A stretch of 64,000 nt of DNA from an uncultured Verrucomicrobiales bacterium (GCA_943789025.1 CALSSN010000008.1:1-64000), one strand, 5' to 3'. Shown: positions 44,630 to 54,502, counted from the stretch's first letter. Translations and numbers: made by a program. Notes: a model not told the origin generated them from the sequence alone.

Positions 44630-46405
44630 ATGATGGCTGAAGCCGAGAAGAAACGCTCCATTTTTTCCTTGTCGCCAAGGCTGGTGATGGGTGGTCTGCG
44701 CCTGCTTCGTTACCTTTTCCTGCATCATTTTCGCGAAGTTTTTGTCGTGACGATTCTCGTCGCGGTGCTTGCTCTTCCTTTCGTCATGCGTGGAGCTGTG
44801 GCAGACCAGGCGCCCTCAGGTGGGGAGCGTCTGACAATTCTCACTCCGCATAATGGAACGATTCGACGCGAATTCGGAGATGCGTTTTCCCGCCACATGC
44901 GTGAGCAACTGGGGAGAAAAGTTTCCATCGACTGGCGAAACCCAGGCGGTACCTCGGAGATCGCGAGAGTCATCGATTCCGAGTTTGCCGCCAGTTTTGA
45001 AAATTACGGGAAGAAGAAGACGCAGGTGAGTTGGAAAGAGCGGCTCAAGAAATTCGATCCACGCCGGGGCGCCACTGTTACGAAAAAGAAGGCTCTCGAC
45101 CAGAATGCGCGCGCCGAATTCCTTGCTTCCAACGTGGGGATAGGCATCGATCTGTTTTTTGGTGGTGGGACCTACGACTTTCAAGTGCAGGCTGAAAAAG
45201 GGCATCTCGTCTCGCAGGATCACGAGGAAAGGTATGGCCTTGGTGCGCTGGTCACAGAGGAGCCTGAGTGGTTCAAAGAGGATGTTCTTGCCATGAGTTT
45301 TGGTGGCGAGCCGTTCCGTGATCCGGAGAACCGCTGGGTGGGCACCTGCCTCTCGTCGTTCGGGATCTGTTTCAACCGAGACGGGTTGCAGCGCTTGGGG
45401 ATTCAAAAGGTTCCGGATGCCTGGGAGGATCTGGCTGATCCCCGGCTTCGCGGGGAGGTGGCGCTCGCTGACCCGTCGAAGTCAGGATCGATTACCAAGG
45501 CTTTTGAGATGCTGATTCAGCAACAGATGGCAATAGCTGTGGCACAGGAGGTAGCGCGGGCAGGTCAATCAGAGTTGGAGCTGAGTGACGAGGAGATTGT
45601 CCGCAGCGCCTTGGCTCAGGGGTGGCGTAATGGTCTGCGCATCATCCAAAGAATTGCAGCCAACGCGCGGTATTTTACCGATTCCTCGTCTCGCATTCCC
45701 CTTGATGTGGCGCAGGGGAACGCGGTGGCAGGTATGTGTATCGATTTCTATGGTCGCACTTTCGTTGAGCTGGCGGCGGCTGGTCCAGGTGGTGTTTCGC
45801 GGGTTGGCTACGCTTCGCCTCCCGGGGGGACATCCGTTGGGGCCGATCCGATCGGGATGTTCCGCGGCGCACCGCGGCCTGATCTCGCCCATGCGTTTAT
45901 GCGATTTGTGCTTTCGCCGGAGGGGCAGAGGCTCTGGAATTACCGGGCGGGTGCGCCGGGCGGGCCATCGGCGACCAGCCTGCGCCGGCTTCCCGTGCGT
46001 CAGGATGCTTATCTCTCGGAAGAACTCGTACATTTCACAGACCCTGAAGTTTTACCTTACCAGTCCAGCAGCCTTTTCACGTATCACCCGAAATGGACAG
46101 CAGGCGCGTTTGACGCCATACGGTTCATCGTGCGGCTCATGTGTGTGGATTCCCATGATGAGTTGCGTGAATCCTGGCGGGCGATTGTGGCGGCGGGGAT
46201 GCCGCCAGACGCGGTCCGAATCTTTGAGGATCTCGGTATGGTGAATTACGGGCTTGCCATGGGGGGTATCGCAGAAACTTTGAGCAGTGGCAGAAAACTC
46301 GAGGAATTGCGTCTGGCTCGAGATCTTCTCGATAGTTTCAGTGGCCAGTATAGACGCGCGGCGAGGTTAGCCCGGAGGAGTGCGCGGCCGTCCTTAGAAA
46401 AGTGA
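44630..46405 (+). CDS. ABC transporter substrate-binding protein, iron type, membrane-anchored and long (591 aa)
   Basis: The N-terminal basic region is followed by one transmembrane helix (HFREVFVVTILVAVLALPFVMRGAVA), with no lipobox, so the protein is likely anchored in the inner membrane. The periplasmic domain has RLTILTPHNGTIRREFGDAFSRH and WRNPGGTSEIARVID, then an insert with KFDPRRGATVTKKKALD. SNVGIGIDLFFGGGTYDFQVQAEKGHLV, CLSSFGICFNRDGLQRLGI and VAGMCIDFYGRTFVE follow, as expected of type II iron(III)-type binding proteins (FbpA-like). It is about 200 residues longer than typical FbpA. The genes for the ATPase and permease flank it, so the import role is firm. Confidence 0.85.
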   Translation: MMAEAEKKRSIFSLSPRLVMGGLRLLRYLFLHHFREVFVVTILVAVLALPFVMRGAVADQAPSGGERLTILTPHNGTIRREFGDAFSRHMREQLGRKVSIDWRNPGGTSEIARVIDSEFAASFENYGKKKTQVSWKERLKKFDPRRGATVTKKKALDQNARAEFLASNVGIGIDLFFGGGTYDFQVQAEKGHLVSQDHEERYGLGALVTEEPEWFKEDVLAMSFGGEPFRDPENRWVGTCLSSFGICFNRDGLQRLGIQKVPDAWEDLADPRLRGEVALADPSKSGSITKAFEMLIQQQMAIAVAQEVARAGQSELELSDEEIVRSALAQGWRNGLRIIQRIAANARYFTDSSSRIPLDVAQGNAVAGMCIDFYGRTFVELAAAGPGGVSRVGYASPPGGTSVGADPIGMFRGAPRPDLAHAFMRFVLSPEGQRLWNYRAGAPGGPSATSLRRLPVRQDAYLSEELVHFTDPEVLPYQSSSLFTYHPKWTAGAFDAIRFIVRLMCVDSHDELRESWRAIVAAGMPPDAVRIFEDLGMVNYGLAMGGIAETLSSGRKLEELRLARDLLDSFSGQYRRAARLARRSARPSLEK

Positions 46406-46475
46406 AACTCCAGGTGTGACCTGCCGCTACGATCATGACATCTTCATCCCACCACCCCCGACCTCGGAATCGAAA

Positions 46476-48173
46476 ATGAGTCGCTTGCTCCCATTCATCG
46501 GCTTTCTAGCCATCGTTGGGTTGTTCGCGGTTTTCTTTTTCTACCCGATCGGCCTCATCGTGAGGGACGCCTTTATCGGCAAGGATGGCGCCTTTACCTT
46601 CGCTTACATTCAGGAAGTCTTTCTCAATGAAATGTATCGGGATGGCCTATTCAACGCCTTCCGCATGGGGTTGTTCAGCACTCTTGGTTGCCTCATTGTT
46701 TCGATACCTCTGGCGCTGCTTGTTAACCGTTACGAATTTCACGGGAAGCGTTTTGCCTCGGCAGCGCTGCTCTTACCACTGGTTCTTCCGCCTTTCGTGG
46801 GAGCCATCGGGGTCAGGCAGATTCTCGGGCAGCTGGGGGCTTTCAATGCCTTCCTTCAGGAAGTCGGCTTGCAGGATCCGGCTCACCCTGTGGATTGGCT
46901 CGGTGAAGGTCAGATGTTCGGGGTTGTGGTGATGAATGTGCTGCACCTTTACCCGATTCTTTATCTCAATGTGTCTTCTGCTCTGGCAAATATTGATCCC
47001 ACGATGGACGAGGCGGCAGGAAATCTCGGCTGTGTCGGGATCCGGCGTTTTTTCCGTATCACCGTTCCCCTTGCCATGCCGGGAATTTTTGCCGGTTCGG
47101 TCATTGTCTTTATCTGGGCCTTCACGGAACTTGGAGTACCTCTTATTTTCGACTATGGCCGGGTGACTTCAGTGCAGATTTTCCATGGCATCAAAGAGAT
47201 CGGCGGGAATCCCTTTCCTTTCGCTCTCGTGTGCGTGCTGCTCTTTTTCAGTTCCTTTATTTTTCTCGTCAGCAAGCGCTTGTTCGGCGGAATGAACACT
47301 GCATCTCTCGGTGGTCGGGGTGGCGCACCTCGCCACCTGATCACTCTCAGCTGGTGGCAAGGTCTGCTCGTTTTAGTCCCATTTTTCCTCGTCTTTTTCC
47401 TCGCTGTCATTCCTCACATCGGGGTGGTTTTTCTTTCTCTGTCCGGAGGATGGTATGGGTCGATCATGCCCGAGAGTTTTGTCTGGGATCACTACCGCGC
47501 TGCTCTTGGGGACGATCTGGTCATCGGATCAATCTGGAACAGTCTGACCTATTCTGGTCTGGCGACGCTGATCAATGTTATCGTTGGTGTGGCGATTGCT
47601 TACATCGTTGTGCGAACACGTGTTCCCGGGCGCCGATCGCTTGACACTATGGCGATGATGCCGCTTGCGGTTCCAGGACTGGTGCTGGCTTTTGGCTACC
47701 TCGCGATGAGTCGGGAAGGGAGGCCTTTCGATTGGATGGTCATGGCGGGTGATCCGATCGTGCTGCTCGTCATCGCTTACGCAGTGCGGCGCCTCCCCTA
47801 CGTTGTTCGCTCCGCTGTGGCCGGTTTTGAGCAGACCAGTGTCACCCTGGAAGAGGCAGCGCAAAATCTTGGTGCACCACCATTGCGTGCCTTGAAACGT
47901 ATCACCCTGCCGCTCATTTCTGCCAACCTGATTGCTGGGGCTCTGCTGGCTTTCGCTTTTGCCATGCTGGAAGTGAGTGATTCCCTTATCCTCGCCCAGC
48001 AGGCCGAGCATTATCCGATCACCAAGGCGATCTACAGCCTTTTTGGGACTCTTGGAAACGGGCATCTGCTTGCTTCAGCTCTTGGCGTTTGGGCCATGGC
48101 ATTTCTTGCAGTGACCATTCTCGGGGTCAGCCTGATCCTGGGAAGAAAAATGGGCGCACTGTTCCGGATCTGA
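46476..48173 (+). CDS. ABC transporter permease with two transport domains, Fe3+ type (565 aa)
   Basis: A fused permease with about twelve membrane helices and two EAA-type loops. The first half has NRYEFHGKRFASAALLLPLVLPPFVGAIG and the loop MDEAAGNLGCVGIRRFFRITVPLAMPGIFAG. The second half has VVRTRVPGRRSLDTMAMMPLAVPGLVLAFGY and LEEAAQNLGAPPLRALKRITLPLISANL. This FbpB/ThiP organisation lets one chain replace two permeases. The start at 46476 (MSRLLPFIGFLAIV) is preferred to 46416. It follows the binding-protein gene by 70 bp and completes the importer. Confidence 0.92.
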   Translation: MSRLLPFIGFLAIVGLFAVFFFYPIGLIVRDAFIGKDGAFTFAYIQEVFLNEMYRDGLFNAFRMGLFSTLGCLIVSIPLALLVNRYEFHGKRFASAALLLPLVLPPFVGAIGVRQILGQLGAFNAFLQEVGLQDPAHPVDWLGEGQMFGVVVMNVLHLYPILYLNVSSALANIDPTMDEAAGNLGCVGIRRFFRITVPLAMPGIFAGSVIVFIWAFTELGVPLIFDYGRVTSVQIFHGIKEIGGNPFPFALVCVLLFFSSFIFLVSKRLFGGMNTASLGGRGGAPRHLITLSWWQGLLVLVPFFLVFFLAVIPHIGVVFLSLSGGWYGSIMPESFVWDHYRAALGDDLVIGSIWNSLTYSGLATLINVIVGVAIAYIVVRTRVPGRRSLDTMAMMPLAVPGLVLAFGYLAMSREGRPFDWMVMAGDPIVLLVIAYAVRRLPYVVRSAVAGFEQTSVTLEEAAQNLGAPPLRALKRITLPLISANLIAGALLAFAFAMLEVSDSLILAQQAEHYPITKAIYSLFGTLGNGHLLASALGVWAMAFLAVTILGVSLILGRKMGALFRI

Positions 48174-48310
48174 AAAAATCAAGGCATTCACCTGACCGGA
48201 AAGACAGAGAAATCTGCTCGTGCCGACTGGTAGCTGCAATCCTATTTCCCTTTACACTGCTCAGGTTTGCGCGCTTCTTGCCGGCAAGCTATTTTTAGAT
48301 TGCCTTACGC

Positions 48311-50485
48311 ATGGACCCCGAGCCCCAGTTTACCCGTAGCAATGCCGCAGGCGTTCTCCAGACCGAGGAGATGTCCGCCGGTGGTTTTCTGATCGTCCCC
48401 TCGGCTCTTTCTGCGCGGAGTTTCTCTGAGCTGCTCAAGTTTCTTGAGGCCGCTGGAAAAACCCCGTGCTTTTTTGCTTTTGATGGCGCTGTGCTGGATC
48501 CCGCTCTCGCCGCGGAAGCCGGAGCAATTGTCCGGCTTCAGCCCGAGGCGGTGAAGGCTGGATTGGATCAGTCTCTTTCTCCTGTGACAGTGGGCGTCTT
48601 CCTCCCACAGGCGGCAAAAATGCGGGTTGGAGGTTCTCTCTCTACCGCGTCGGAGGAGCTGCGGCCTCTCCTCGAGGCGGGTTGTCCGATCCTCCCCCTG
48701 TTCACAGTGATTGCCGCAGAGCAGCGGTTGGGGGCTGACCCCGGTATTGGCGAGCCCGAGCTCTACCTTTCTTTCGGCCGATTACTCAAGGGAGAGGCAT
48801 TGACGCTTCCCAACCTGCAGGAGGCAGTTCTTCTCGCTGGTGAAGCCGCGTTTTCTAAGAAGCCCTTTTTTAAGGGTCACCTGGGAAGGGCCCTGCTTAG
48901 CGGGATCAAGCGCTACGGGGGTAAGGTCTCACTTATCGATGGCATGGATGGGTCTGAACTGCGCTACGACAAACTCCTCGCCGCAGCTCTGGCATTCTCA
49001 AGGGTGCTAAGGAAGGAGACCGAGAATAAACGAATCGGAATCATTCTCCCTCCCGGCAAAGGTGCAGTGATCGCCAATCTGGCCGTCGCTCTGGCAGGGA
49101 AATCCCCGGTGAACCTGAACTTCACCGCTTCGCATGAGTCGATCAATTCTGCCATCCGCCAGGCGGGTCTCGATAAGTTTATCACCGCCGACCCATTTGT
49201 GCGAAAAATGCCGGGTTTTCCCTGGCCTCGTAACCGTGACTTGATCCTTCTGGATCGTTTGATGATTCCTCTGAAGAGGAGTAGCATGCGCTGGTATTTG
49301 ATTTCGAAACTGCTTCCGCCCGCCATGCTGGCAGATCTGATCGGGCTTCCGAAAGAGGCAGGTGATGAGGAGGCGACTATTATCTTCACCAGTGGCAGCT
49401 CAGGAGAGCCAAAGGGGGTGCCATTGACGCACCGGAATATTCTCGCGAATTGCACTCAGTTCGGAGTCCGTCTCGGGCTTACTGCGGAGGATTGTGGCCT
49501 TGGTTGCCTGCCCCTCTTCCATAGTTTCGGATACACAGTGACCCTCTGGTATCCCCTCCTCGAGGGGGTTCCATGGGTTTACTACCCGAGCCCGATGGAT
49601 GCGCCGAAGCTCGCCGAGCTGATTCAGAAATACCGCTGCAGCCTCATGCTCTCGACAGCGACCTTCCTGCGCGGATTTTTTCGTCGCGTGAAACGTGAAC
49701 AACTGGCTACTCTGAAATACATGGTGGTCGGTGCGGAGAAACTTCCCGTGAAGGTTGCGGAAATCTTCCACGCAAAGTTTGGTAAAAAAGTTTATGAAGG
49801 CTACGGGCTGACTGAGACCTCGCCGGTGACGAATTTCAATCTCCCGGACCTCGAAGCCTCCGGCGCGGGTGGTCGCGTTGTCCCAAGTTACCGTCTCGGC
49901 ACGGTCGGGCATTCAGTGAGCGGACTCGCTATCCGTATCGCGAACCCGGATACGGGATGTTTCCAGTCCTTGGATCAGTCCGGGATCATCTGTTTGAAAG
50001 GTGCCAACGTATTCCGCGGCTACTTTAATGATCCGATCAGAACCAAGGAGGTGATTAAAGACGGGTGGTTTTTCACCGGCGATATCGGCAGAGTTGATCC
50101 AGAGGGGTTTCTGGTCATTGAGGGAAGGCTGTCGCGCTTTTCCAAGATCGCCGGTGAAATGGTTCCTCACGAGAGTTTGGAAGAAAGTATTCTCAAGGCT
50201 CTCGGACTGGACGCTGAAATCGAGCGGAAGATTGCTGTTGCTGCCGTGCCTGATGATAAAAAAGGGGAAGCGATTGTCCTTCTCAGCTCGATCTGTGACG
50301 AGACGATTTCGCACGAGATTATCGACCTTCGATACAAGCTCTTGAATATGGGAATTCCCTCGCTCTGGACGCCGAAGGAAATTATTCCCATCGATGAGAT
50401 ACCAGTGCTTCCGACTGGGAAACTCGACCTCAAGGCCTGCCAGGCGAGGGTCAATGAGTTCATGGAGGCTCAAAAAAAAGCTTAA
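48311..50485 (+). CDS. AMP-binding acyl-activating enzyme, Aas-like, with long N-terminal region (724 aa)
   Basis: The C-terminal 500 residues are an ANL-superfamily adenylate-forming domain. ATIIFTSGSSGEPKGVPLTHRNI is the P-loop-like A3 motif, GCLPLFHSFGYTVTLWYPL is helical packing, YEGYGLTETSPV is the A5 motif, FTGDIGRVDPEGFLVIEGR includes the hinge and A7/A8, and ILPTGKLDLKACQ gives the late catalytic lysine. The first 230 residues lack the HX4D acyltransferase motif and are unrecognised. It is likely an acyl-ACP or acyl-CoA synthetase acting on fatty acids of phospholipids, as in Aas, but the acyl acceptor is unknown. The gene is 15 bp before the next gene. Confidence 0.82.
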   Translation: MDPEPQFTRSNAAGVLQTEEMSAGGFLIVPSALSARSFSELLKFLEAAGKTPCFFAFDGAVLDPALAAEAGAIVRLQPEAVKAGLDQSLSPVTVGVFLPQAAKMRVGGSLSTASEELRPLLEAGCPILPLFTVIAAEQRLGADPGIGEPELYLSFGRLLKGEALTLPNLQEAVLLAGEAAFSKKPFFKGHLGRALLSGIKRYGGKVSLIDGMDGSELRYDKLLAAALAFSRVLRKETENKRIGIILPPGKGAVIANLAVALAGKSPVNLNFTASHESINSAIRQAGLDKFITADPFVRKMPGFPWPRNRDLILLDRLMIPLKRSSMRWYLISKLLPPAMLADLIGLPKEAGDEEATIIFTSGSSGEPKGVPLTHRNILANCTQFGVRLGLTAEDCGLGCLPLFHSFGYTVTLWYPLLEGVPWVYYPSPMDAPKLAELIQKYRCSLMLSTATFLRGFFRRVKREQLATLKYMVVGAEKLPVKVAEIFHAKFGKKVYEGYGLTETSPVTNFNLPDLEASGAGGRVVPSYRLGTVGHSVSGLAIRIANPDTGCFQSLDQSGIICLKGANVFRGYFNDPIRTKEVIKDGWFFTGDIGRVDPEGFLVIEGRLSRFSKIAGEMVPHESLEESILKALGLDAEIERKIAVAAVPDDKKGEAIVLLSSICDETISHEIIDLRYKLLNMGIPSLWTPKEIIPIDEIPVLPTGKLDLKACQARVNEFMEAQKKA

Positions 50486-50499
50486 CGAGTGCGCCAGTT

Positions 50500-51519
50500 A
50501 TGATGGTCTCGCTCGCCCGGTGGATGGAGGAGGCGCTCTACGATCCAACGCAGGGATATTACACCCGGAATATTTCGACGGTGGGGAGAGGTGGTGATTT
50601 CTCCACCGCAGTGACCCTTAGTCCGGTTATTGGGCAAGCAGTCTGGAGCTGGGTTCGCGAGGAGTCGAATTACCATCGGGGAAGAGTGCTCCATGCGATC
50701 GAGATCGGAGCTGGTGACGGAGCACTCATGCAGGCTGTGCTCAGTTCGCGCGGGTGGCGGGAGCGGTGGATGCTGAGGAAGAAGAATTGCGTCCACTTCC
50801 ACATCGTCGAGCGCAGTCCAGCTCTCGAACACTTGCAGAAAACGCGCTTGAGGAATCTGGGTGTCACGTGGCACCAGAGCATGGAGGCGGCGCTCGCCGC
50901 ATGTGGTGGCCGTGCTTTTATTTTCAGTAACGAACTGGTCGATGCTTTTCCCGTCGTTCAGGTCCGATGGTCGGGGAGTTGCTGGGAGGAAGTCTGTCTC
51001 GACATCGCTACCGACCCGCCACGAGAGGTAATGCGGAAATACTGCGGTTCTGAAGAGCCGACGGATCTGCCCTTGTGGCCTGGTCCGCCTCGTGCCGGCC
51101 ACCGGGTGGAGCGTCACTTCTCGTATCGTGACTGGCTGGCTTCATGGCTCCCGAAGCTCCAGTCTGGCAGTCTCCTCACCATCGATTATGGCGGGGAGTT
51201 TCCCGAACTTCCATGCCGCCGTCCGGGGGGAACTCTCCGGGGGTACCTCCGCCACCAGCGTGTTGAGGGGTCGGACGTGTATTTGAACAAAGGGAAGCAG
51301 GATCTGACCGCGGATGTGAATTTCAGCGATCTTCAGCGTTGGGGGGAGGAGTTTGGGTTGGAAAACCTGCCCCTGGAAACGCAGAGGGAGTTTCTTTTAC
51401 GCAGTCGCTCGCAGCTGGACGCATGTCTCGACCCAGCCGTACAAGCCGTGCTTCACCCTGACGGGGCTGGAACCGCTTTCAAAGTGCTGCGTCAGAGGAA
51501 GACTTCATCGACTACGTGA
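50500..51519 (+). CDS. MidA/NDUFAF7-like SAM-dependent methyltransferase (339 aa)
   Basis: The start region SLARWMEEALYDPTQGYYTR...GGDFSTAVTLSPVIGQAV and the SAM-binding loop AIEIGAGDGALMQAVLSSRG are typical of Methyltransf_28 proteins. The phrase IFSNELVDAFPVVQVRW matches the family's substrate-pocket motif (NELLDAxPV). The rest (VTIDYGGEFPELPCRRPGGTLRGY, TADVNFSDLQRWGEEFGL) is also characteristic. Mitochondrial NDUFAF7 methylates an arginine of complex I subunit NDUFS2, the NuoD homologue. A nuoD gene lies 7 kb away here, so the same role is plausible. It may be translationally linked to the acyl-activating enzyme upstream. Confidence 0.8.
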   Translation: MMVSLARWMEEALYDPTQGYYTRNISTVGRGGDFSTAVTLSPVIGQAVWSWVREESNYHRGRVLHAIEIGAGDGALMQAVLSSRGWRERWMLRKKNCVHFHIVERSPALEHLQKTRLRNLGVTWHQSMEAALAACGGRAFIFSNELVDAFPVVQVRWSGSCWEEVCLDIATDPPREVMRKYCGSEEPTDLPLWPGPPRAGHRVERHFSYRDWLASWLPKLQSGSLLTIDYGGEFPELPCRRPGGTLRGYLRHQRVEGSDVYLNKGKQDLTADVNFSDLQRWGEEFGLENLPLETQREFLLRSRSQLDACLDPAVQAVLHPDGAGTAFKVLRQRKTSSTT

Positions 51520-51662
51520 AACATGACAGGAAGTTGTTTGATGCCCGGGGGGAAGCCAAGCGAGCAGCGTCGTTGTGGGCTTCCGAATCACAGGCAAACC
51601 GGAGGCCGAAGGGGATCACCTGCGTGCAGTGCCTCATTTTTTCGTGATCGCATTGCGGGCTT

Positions 51663-52979
51663 TTAAAGCAGCTCGCTGGCTGTGCCGATCCTCGCCAGCA
51701 CTCGCTCCTGACCGAGCAACTCCAGCATGGGGAGAAGCTCGGGACCACCTCCGCGACCGGAAGCAGCGACTCGAGCGGGGAACATGAGTGCACCTTGCTT
51801 CAGTTTCTGCTTTTCGGCCGCTGCAGCAATCGCTTCATTAATTGCTTCCGCCTGCCAGGCTTTGACCACAGCGAGATGGGAGCGCAATCCCTCCAACAAG
51901 CCTGCAATCCCCTCACGTTCTGTCATTTTTGCCACTGCTTCTGCATCTGGTTCGTAGTGGTCGGAAAACATGTAATCGGTCATCGCAGGCAGCTCACAGA
52001 AGGTGCGCACCTTGCTCTGGTAGAGCGGGAGCACCTTGAGCGCATAGTCCTGGGAGAAAAGCGGCAGGGAGGAGTCGATGAAGGCGAGTGCCCCTTGAGC
52101 GAAATCCTCGGGCGAGAGCTCCGCAAGATATTGGCCATTGAGCCACCGGCATTTCTCGAGGTCGAATGAAGCGTGGCTCCCGTTGATCCCCTCAAGACCA
52201 AATCGGGACACCATTGCATCGTTTGAAAGCTTTTCGCTGTCGTCTTTAGGGGACCATCCGAGAAGGCAGAGGTAATTTTTGACCGCTTTGGGCAGGAATC
52301 CACTGTCACTGTATCCCTTCAGGCTGGCTCCGGTATCACGCTTGCTCATTTTCGAACCATCTTCGTTGAGAATAAGTGGGATGTGCGCAAACACCGGAGG
52401 CACTGAACCCAAGGCCTGGTAGAGGAGAATGTGTTTCCAGGTATTCGCCAGATGGTCTTCCCCGCGCAGAAGGTGAGTGATCCCCATCTCAATGTCATCC
52501 ACCACATTGACGAAATGGAAAATGTAGCTGCCGTCGGGACGACGGACGGTCATATCCGGCTCAGCTGTCGGATCGAAGCTGATCGTGCCGCAGATCTGGT
52601 CCTCGACCACTACCTCTCCGGCTGGAAATCGAAACCTCCACGCCCCTCCGTCCTCGTAGACTACTCCCGCCTCTTCCAGTCGCTTGAAATAGTGGTCGTA
52701 AATATCCTTCCTCTCACTCTGAAAATATGGCCCATGGGCGCCACCCACTTCCGGCCCTTCGTCCCAGTCGATTCCGAGCCAGCGCAGCCCATCGAGAATG
52801 GCCTGCCTGGCTTCCACGGTATTTCTTGCCTCGTCGGTGTCTTCGATACGAAGGACGAAGGTTCCTCCGTGATGACGGGCAAGCAGCCAGTTGAAAAGCG
52901 CTGTCCTTGCTCCTCCCACGTGGAGGTATCCAGTCGGCGAAGGAGCGAACCGAGTCCTGATTTTCGGGTGTTCTGCCAT
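51663..52979 (-). CDS. gltX: Glutamyl-tRNA synthetase
   Basis: A 438-residue class I enzyme. The HIGH-type motif reads RFAPSPTGYLHVGGARTALFNW and the KMSKS-type motif KMSKRDTGAS, with the intervening connective domain (EDTDEARNTVEARQAILDGLRWLGIDWDEGP) and a C-terminal anticodon-binding helical region. The ATG at 52979 (MAEHPKIRTRFA) is used; the longer frame extends 231 bp upstream but has no GltX-like residues. The protein is somewhat shorter than the usual 465-500 residues, mainly at the C-terminus. A 268-residue frame on the opposite strand is a shadow. Confidence 0.95.
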   Translation of the reverse strand: MAEHPKIRTRFAPSPTGYLHVGGARTALFNWLLARHHGGTFVLRIEDTDEARNTVEARQAILDGLRWLGIDWDEGPEVGGAHGPYFQSERKDIYDHYFKRLEEAGVVYEDGGAWRFRFPAGEVVVEDQICGTISFDPTAEPDMTVRRPDGSYIFHFVNVVDDIEMGITHLLRGEDHLANTWKHILLYQALGSVPPVFAHIPLILNEDGSKMSKRDTGASLKGYSDSGFLPKAVKNYLCLLGWSPKDDSEKLSNDAMVSRFGLEGINGSHASFDLEKCRWLNGQYLAELSPEDFAQGALAFIDSSLPLFSQDYALKVLPLYQSKVRTFCELPAMTDYMFSDHYEPDAEAVAKMTEREGIAGLLEGLRSHLAVVKAWQAEAINEAIAAAAEKQKLKQGALMFPARVAASGRGGGPELLPMLELLGQERVLARIGTASELL

Positions 52980-53079
52980 CGGGCGGAGACCCTTGCCCAG
53001 CCCACCGTCGTTCGCAAGCCATCGTCGGTAGCTCGCTCTCATCGGTTGCAAGGTAAGCGCGCAGAACCCATGCTCAGGG

Positions 53080-54471
53080 GTGAGCAAAGCAATCAAGATT
53101 CTCATTCTCCTCGCCCTTGCGTCTCTCGTCACTGCCGTGGCGCTTTCACTCTTCCTCCGCACGCGTCTTTCCGTCGACTCCGTGGTCGCCGAACTCGAAA
53201 AGACCTGCAACCTCCGGGCTCAGGTCGGGGCTTGTGAAGTGAAAGTCTTCGCGCGCCCGTCGCAGTTGGTGATCGAGAAGCTCCTGATTGCCCCGCGCGA
53301 CGCAGTCGTTGAGGCAGGGATACCCCACTCCCAACGCGAACCGATCATCGATGAGGCATCGATTCTCGGAGCCGACAAAGTCGAACTCGAAATCAACCTC
53401 CGAGATCTTCTCGGCTGGGAACTCAACATCCGGAAACTCGCCGTGCACGGACTCAGAGGGAAAATCGAAATCGACCAGACCGGCGGGGACAGCGTTGCGC
53501 CGCTCTTTGAGAAGGTCGGGAAAAAAACTCCTCAAAAAACACCCATGTCCGAGGACAAGCCGGTGGATGGAGACAACATCAAGGCCGAAAAGAAACCCGT
53601 CTCCCTGCCCTTTCCAGCCACCATGGAACTTGCCGCGATCAGCGCTGGCAGCCTTAGCATCATCAACCACCGCCAGGGATCCCGCGCCAACTTGGAGGAC
53701 TTTCAACTCGAGCTCACGAATATCACCGTGGACACAAACGACCTCAGGGCAAAAAACCGCTGTGATATTACGCTCTCCACCCATCTCACTATGGCGAATC
53801 TGAAAACAGGCGAAGCCTTCCTCGACTTCAACATCCGGGGCGAAGGCCAGGCCCGACCGCTCGACACGCGTGACGGAAGTTTTTCCCCATCCCTCGACGC
53901 TGAGGTCACAGTCACTGAAGGGTCCTCTGTTTCCGGTCTGCCTTTTCTCAGCATGCTCAGTGGCTCGATTGATGCCCTGTCCCGAGTTGGGCTTAAACTT
54001 GGCGATCTCAAGTCCCGCAGTCTCCTCTCTCAGGACATGACCACCTCACTTCTCTACGAGGAGGGAAAACTGCTTTTTCGCAATCCGCTCGACTTCGATT
54101 TCGACCGTTATGCGCTTGGTCTTGGAGAAGGCAGCTGGCTTAATCTCGAGACCCTTGTGCATGAATTTAAAGGGCGAATCACCATTTCCGAAGAGTTGAC
54201 GGCCGAAGCCCGGGACGGAGTGGAGAAATTCATTCGAGACAAAGCTGGAAACACCGCTGCTGACGTCGCCACCGACAGCATCCTGACTCCACTCATGAAT
54301 AAGGCTGGCCGGCTCACACTCAGCTTCCTTTCTTCCGGACCCCTGCCCGACCCGGATGTCGGAGTGGTGACGCAGATCGGTGACATCGGTGGCGTCCTGG
54401 AAAATATCGGTGAAAAAATCCTCCAGAAAAAAGGTGGAATCGAAGGGCTTCTCAAAGGACTGCTCGATTAA
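53080..54471 (+). CDS. AsmA-like envelope protein (463 aa)
   Basis: An N-terminal membrane helix (AIKILILLALASLVTAVALSLFL) anchors a long periplasmic region. Its first part (CNLRAQVGACEVKVFARPSQLVIEKLLIAPRD, LEINLRDLLGWELNIRKLAVHGLRGKIEI) resembles the beta-strand repeats of AsmA/YhdP-like proteins that span from the inner membrane to the outer membrane. A Lys/Pro/Asp-rich linker follows, then more strand-forming segments and helical amphipathic segments near the end (GIEGLLKGLLD). The start codon is GTG. The AsmA-like label rests on architecture; no specific function is established. It is divergent from gltX and upstream of the haem protein gene. Confidence 0.6.
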   Translation: MSKAIKILILLALASLVTAVALSLFLRTRLSVDSVVAELEKTCNLRAQVGACEVKVFARPSQLVIEKLLIAPRDAVVEAGIPHSQREPIIDEASILGADKVELEINLRDLLGWELNIRKLAVHGLRGKIEIDQTGGDSVAPLFEKVGKKTPQKTPMSEDKPVDGDNIKAEKKPVSLPFPATMELAAISAGSLSIINHRQGSRANLEDFQLELTNITVDTNDLRAKNRCDITLSTHLTMANLKTGEAFLDFNIRGEGQARPLDTRDGSFSPSLDAEVTVTEGSSVSGLPFLSMLSGSIDALSRVGLKLGDLKSRSLLSQDMTTSLLYEEGKLLFRNPLDFDFDRYALGLGEGSWLNLETLVHEFKGRITISEELTAEARDGVEKFIRDKAGNTAADVATDSILTPLMNKAGRLTLSFLSSGPLPDPDVGVVTQIGDIGGVLENIGEKILQKKGGIEGLLKGLLD

Positions 54472-54502
54472 AGACCTCATTCGGTTCCAACCTGATTAAT
54501 AC

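Noticed and set aside
52431..53237. 268-aa frame on the plus strand opposite gltX
   Set aside because: Antisense of gltX with its conserved HIGH and KMSKS motifs; no independent evidence.
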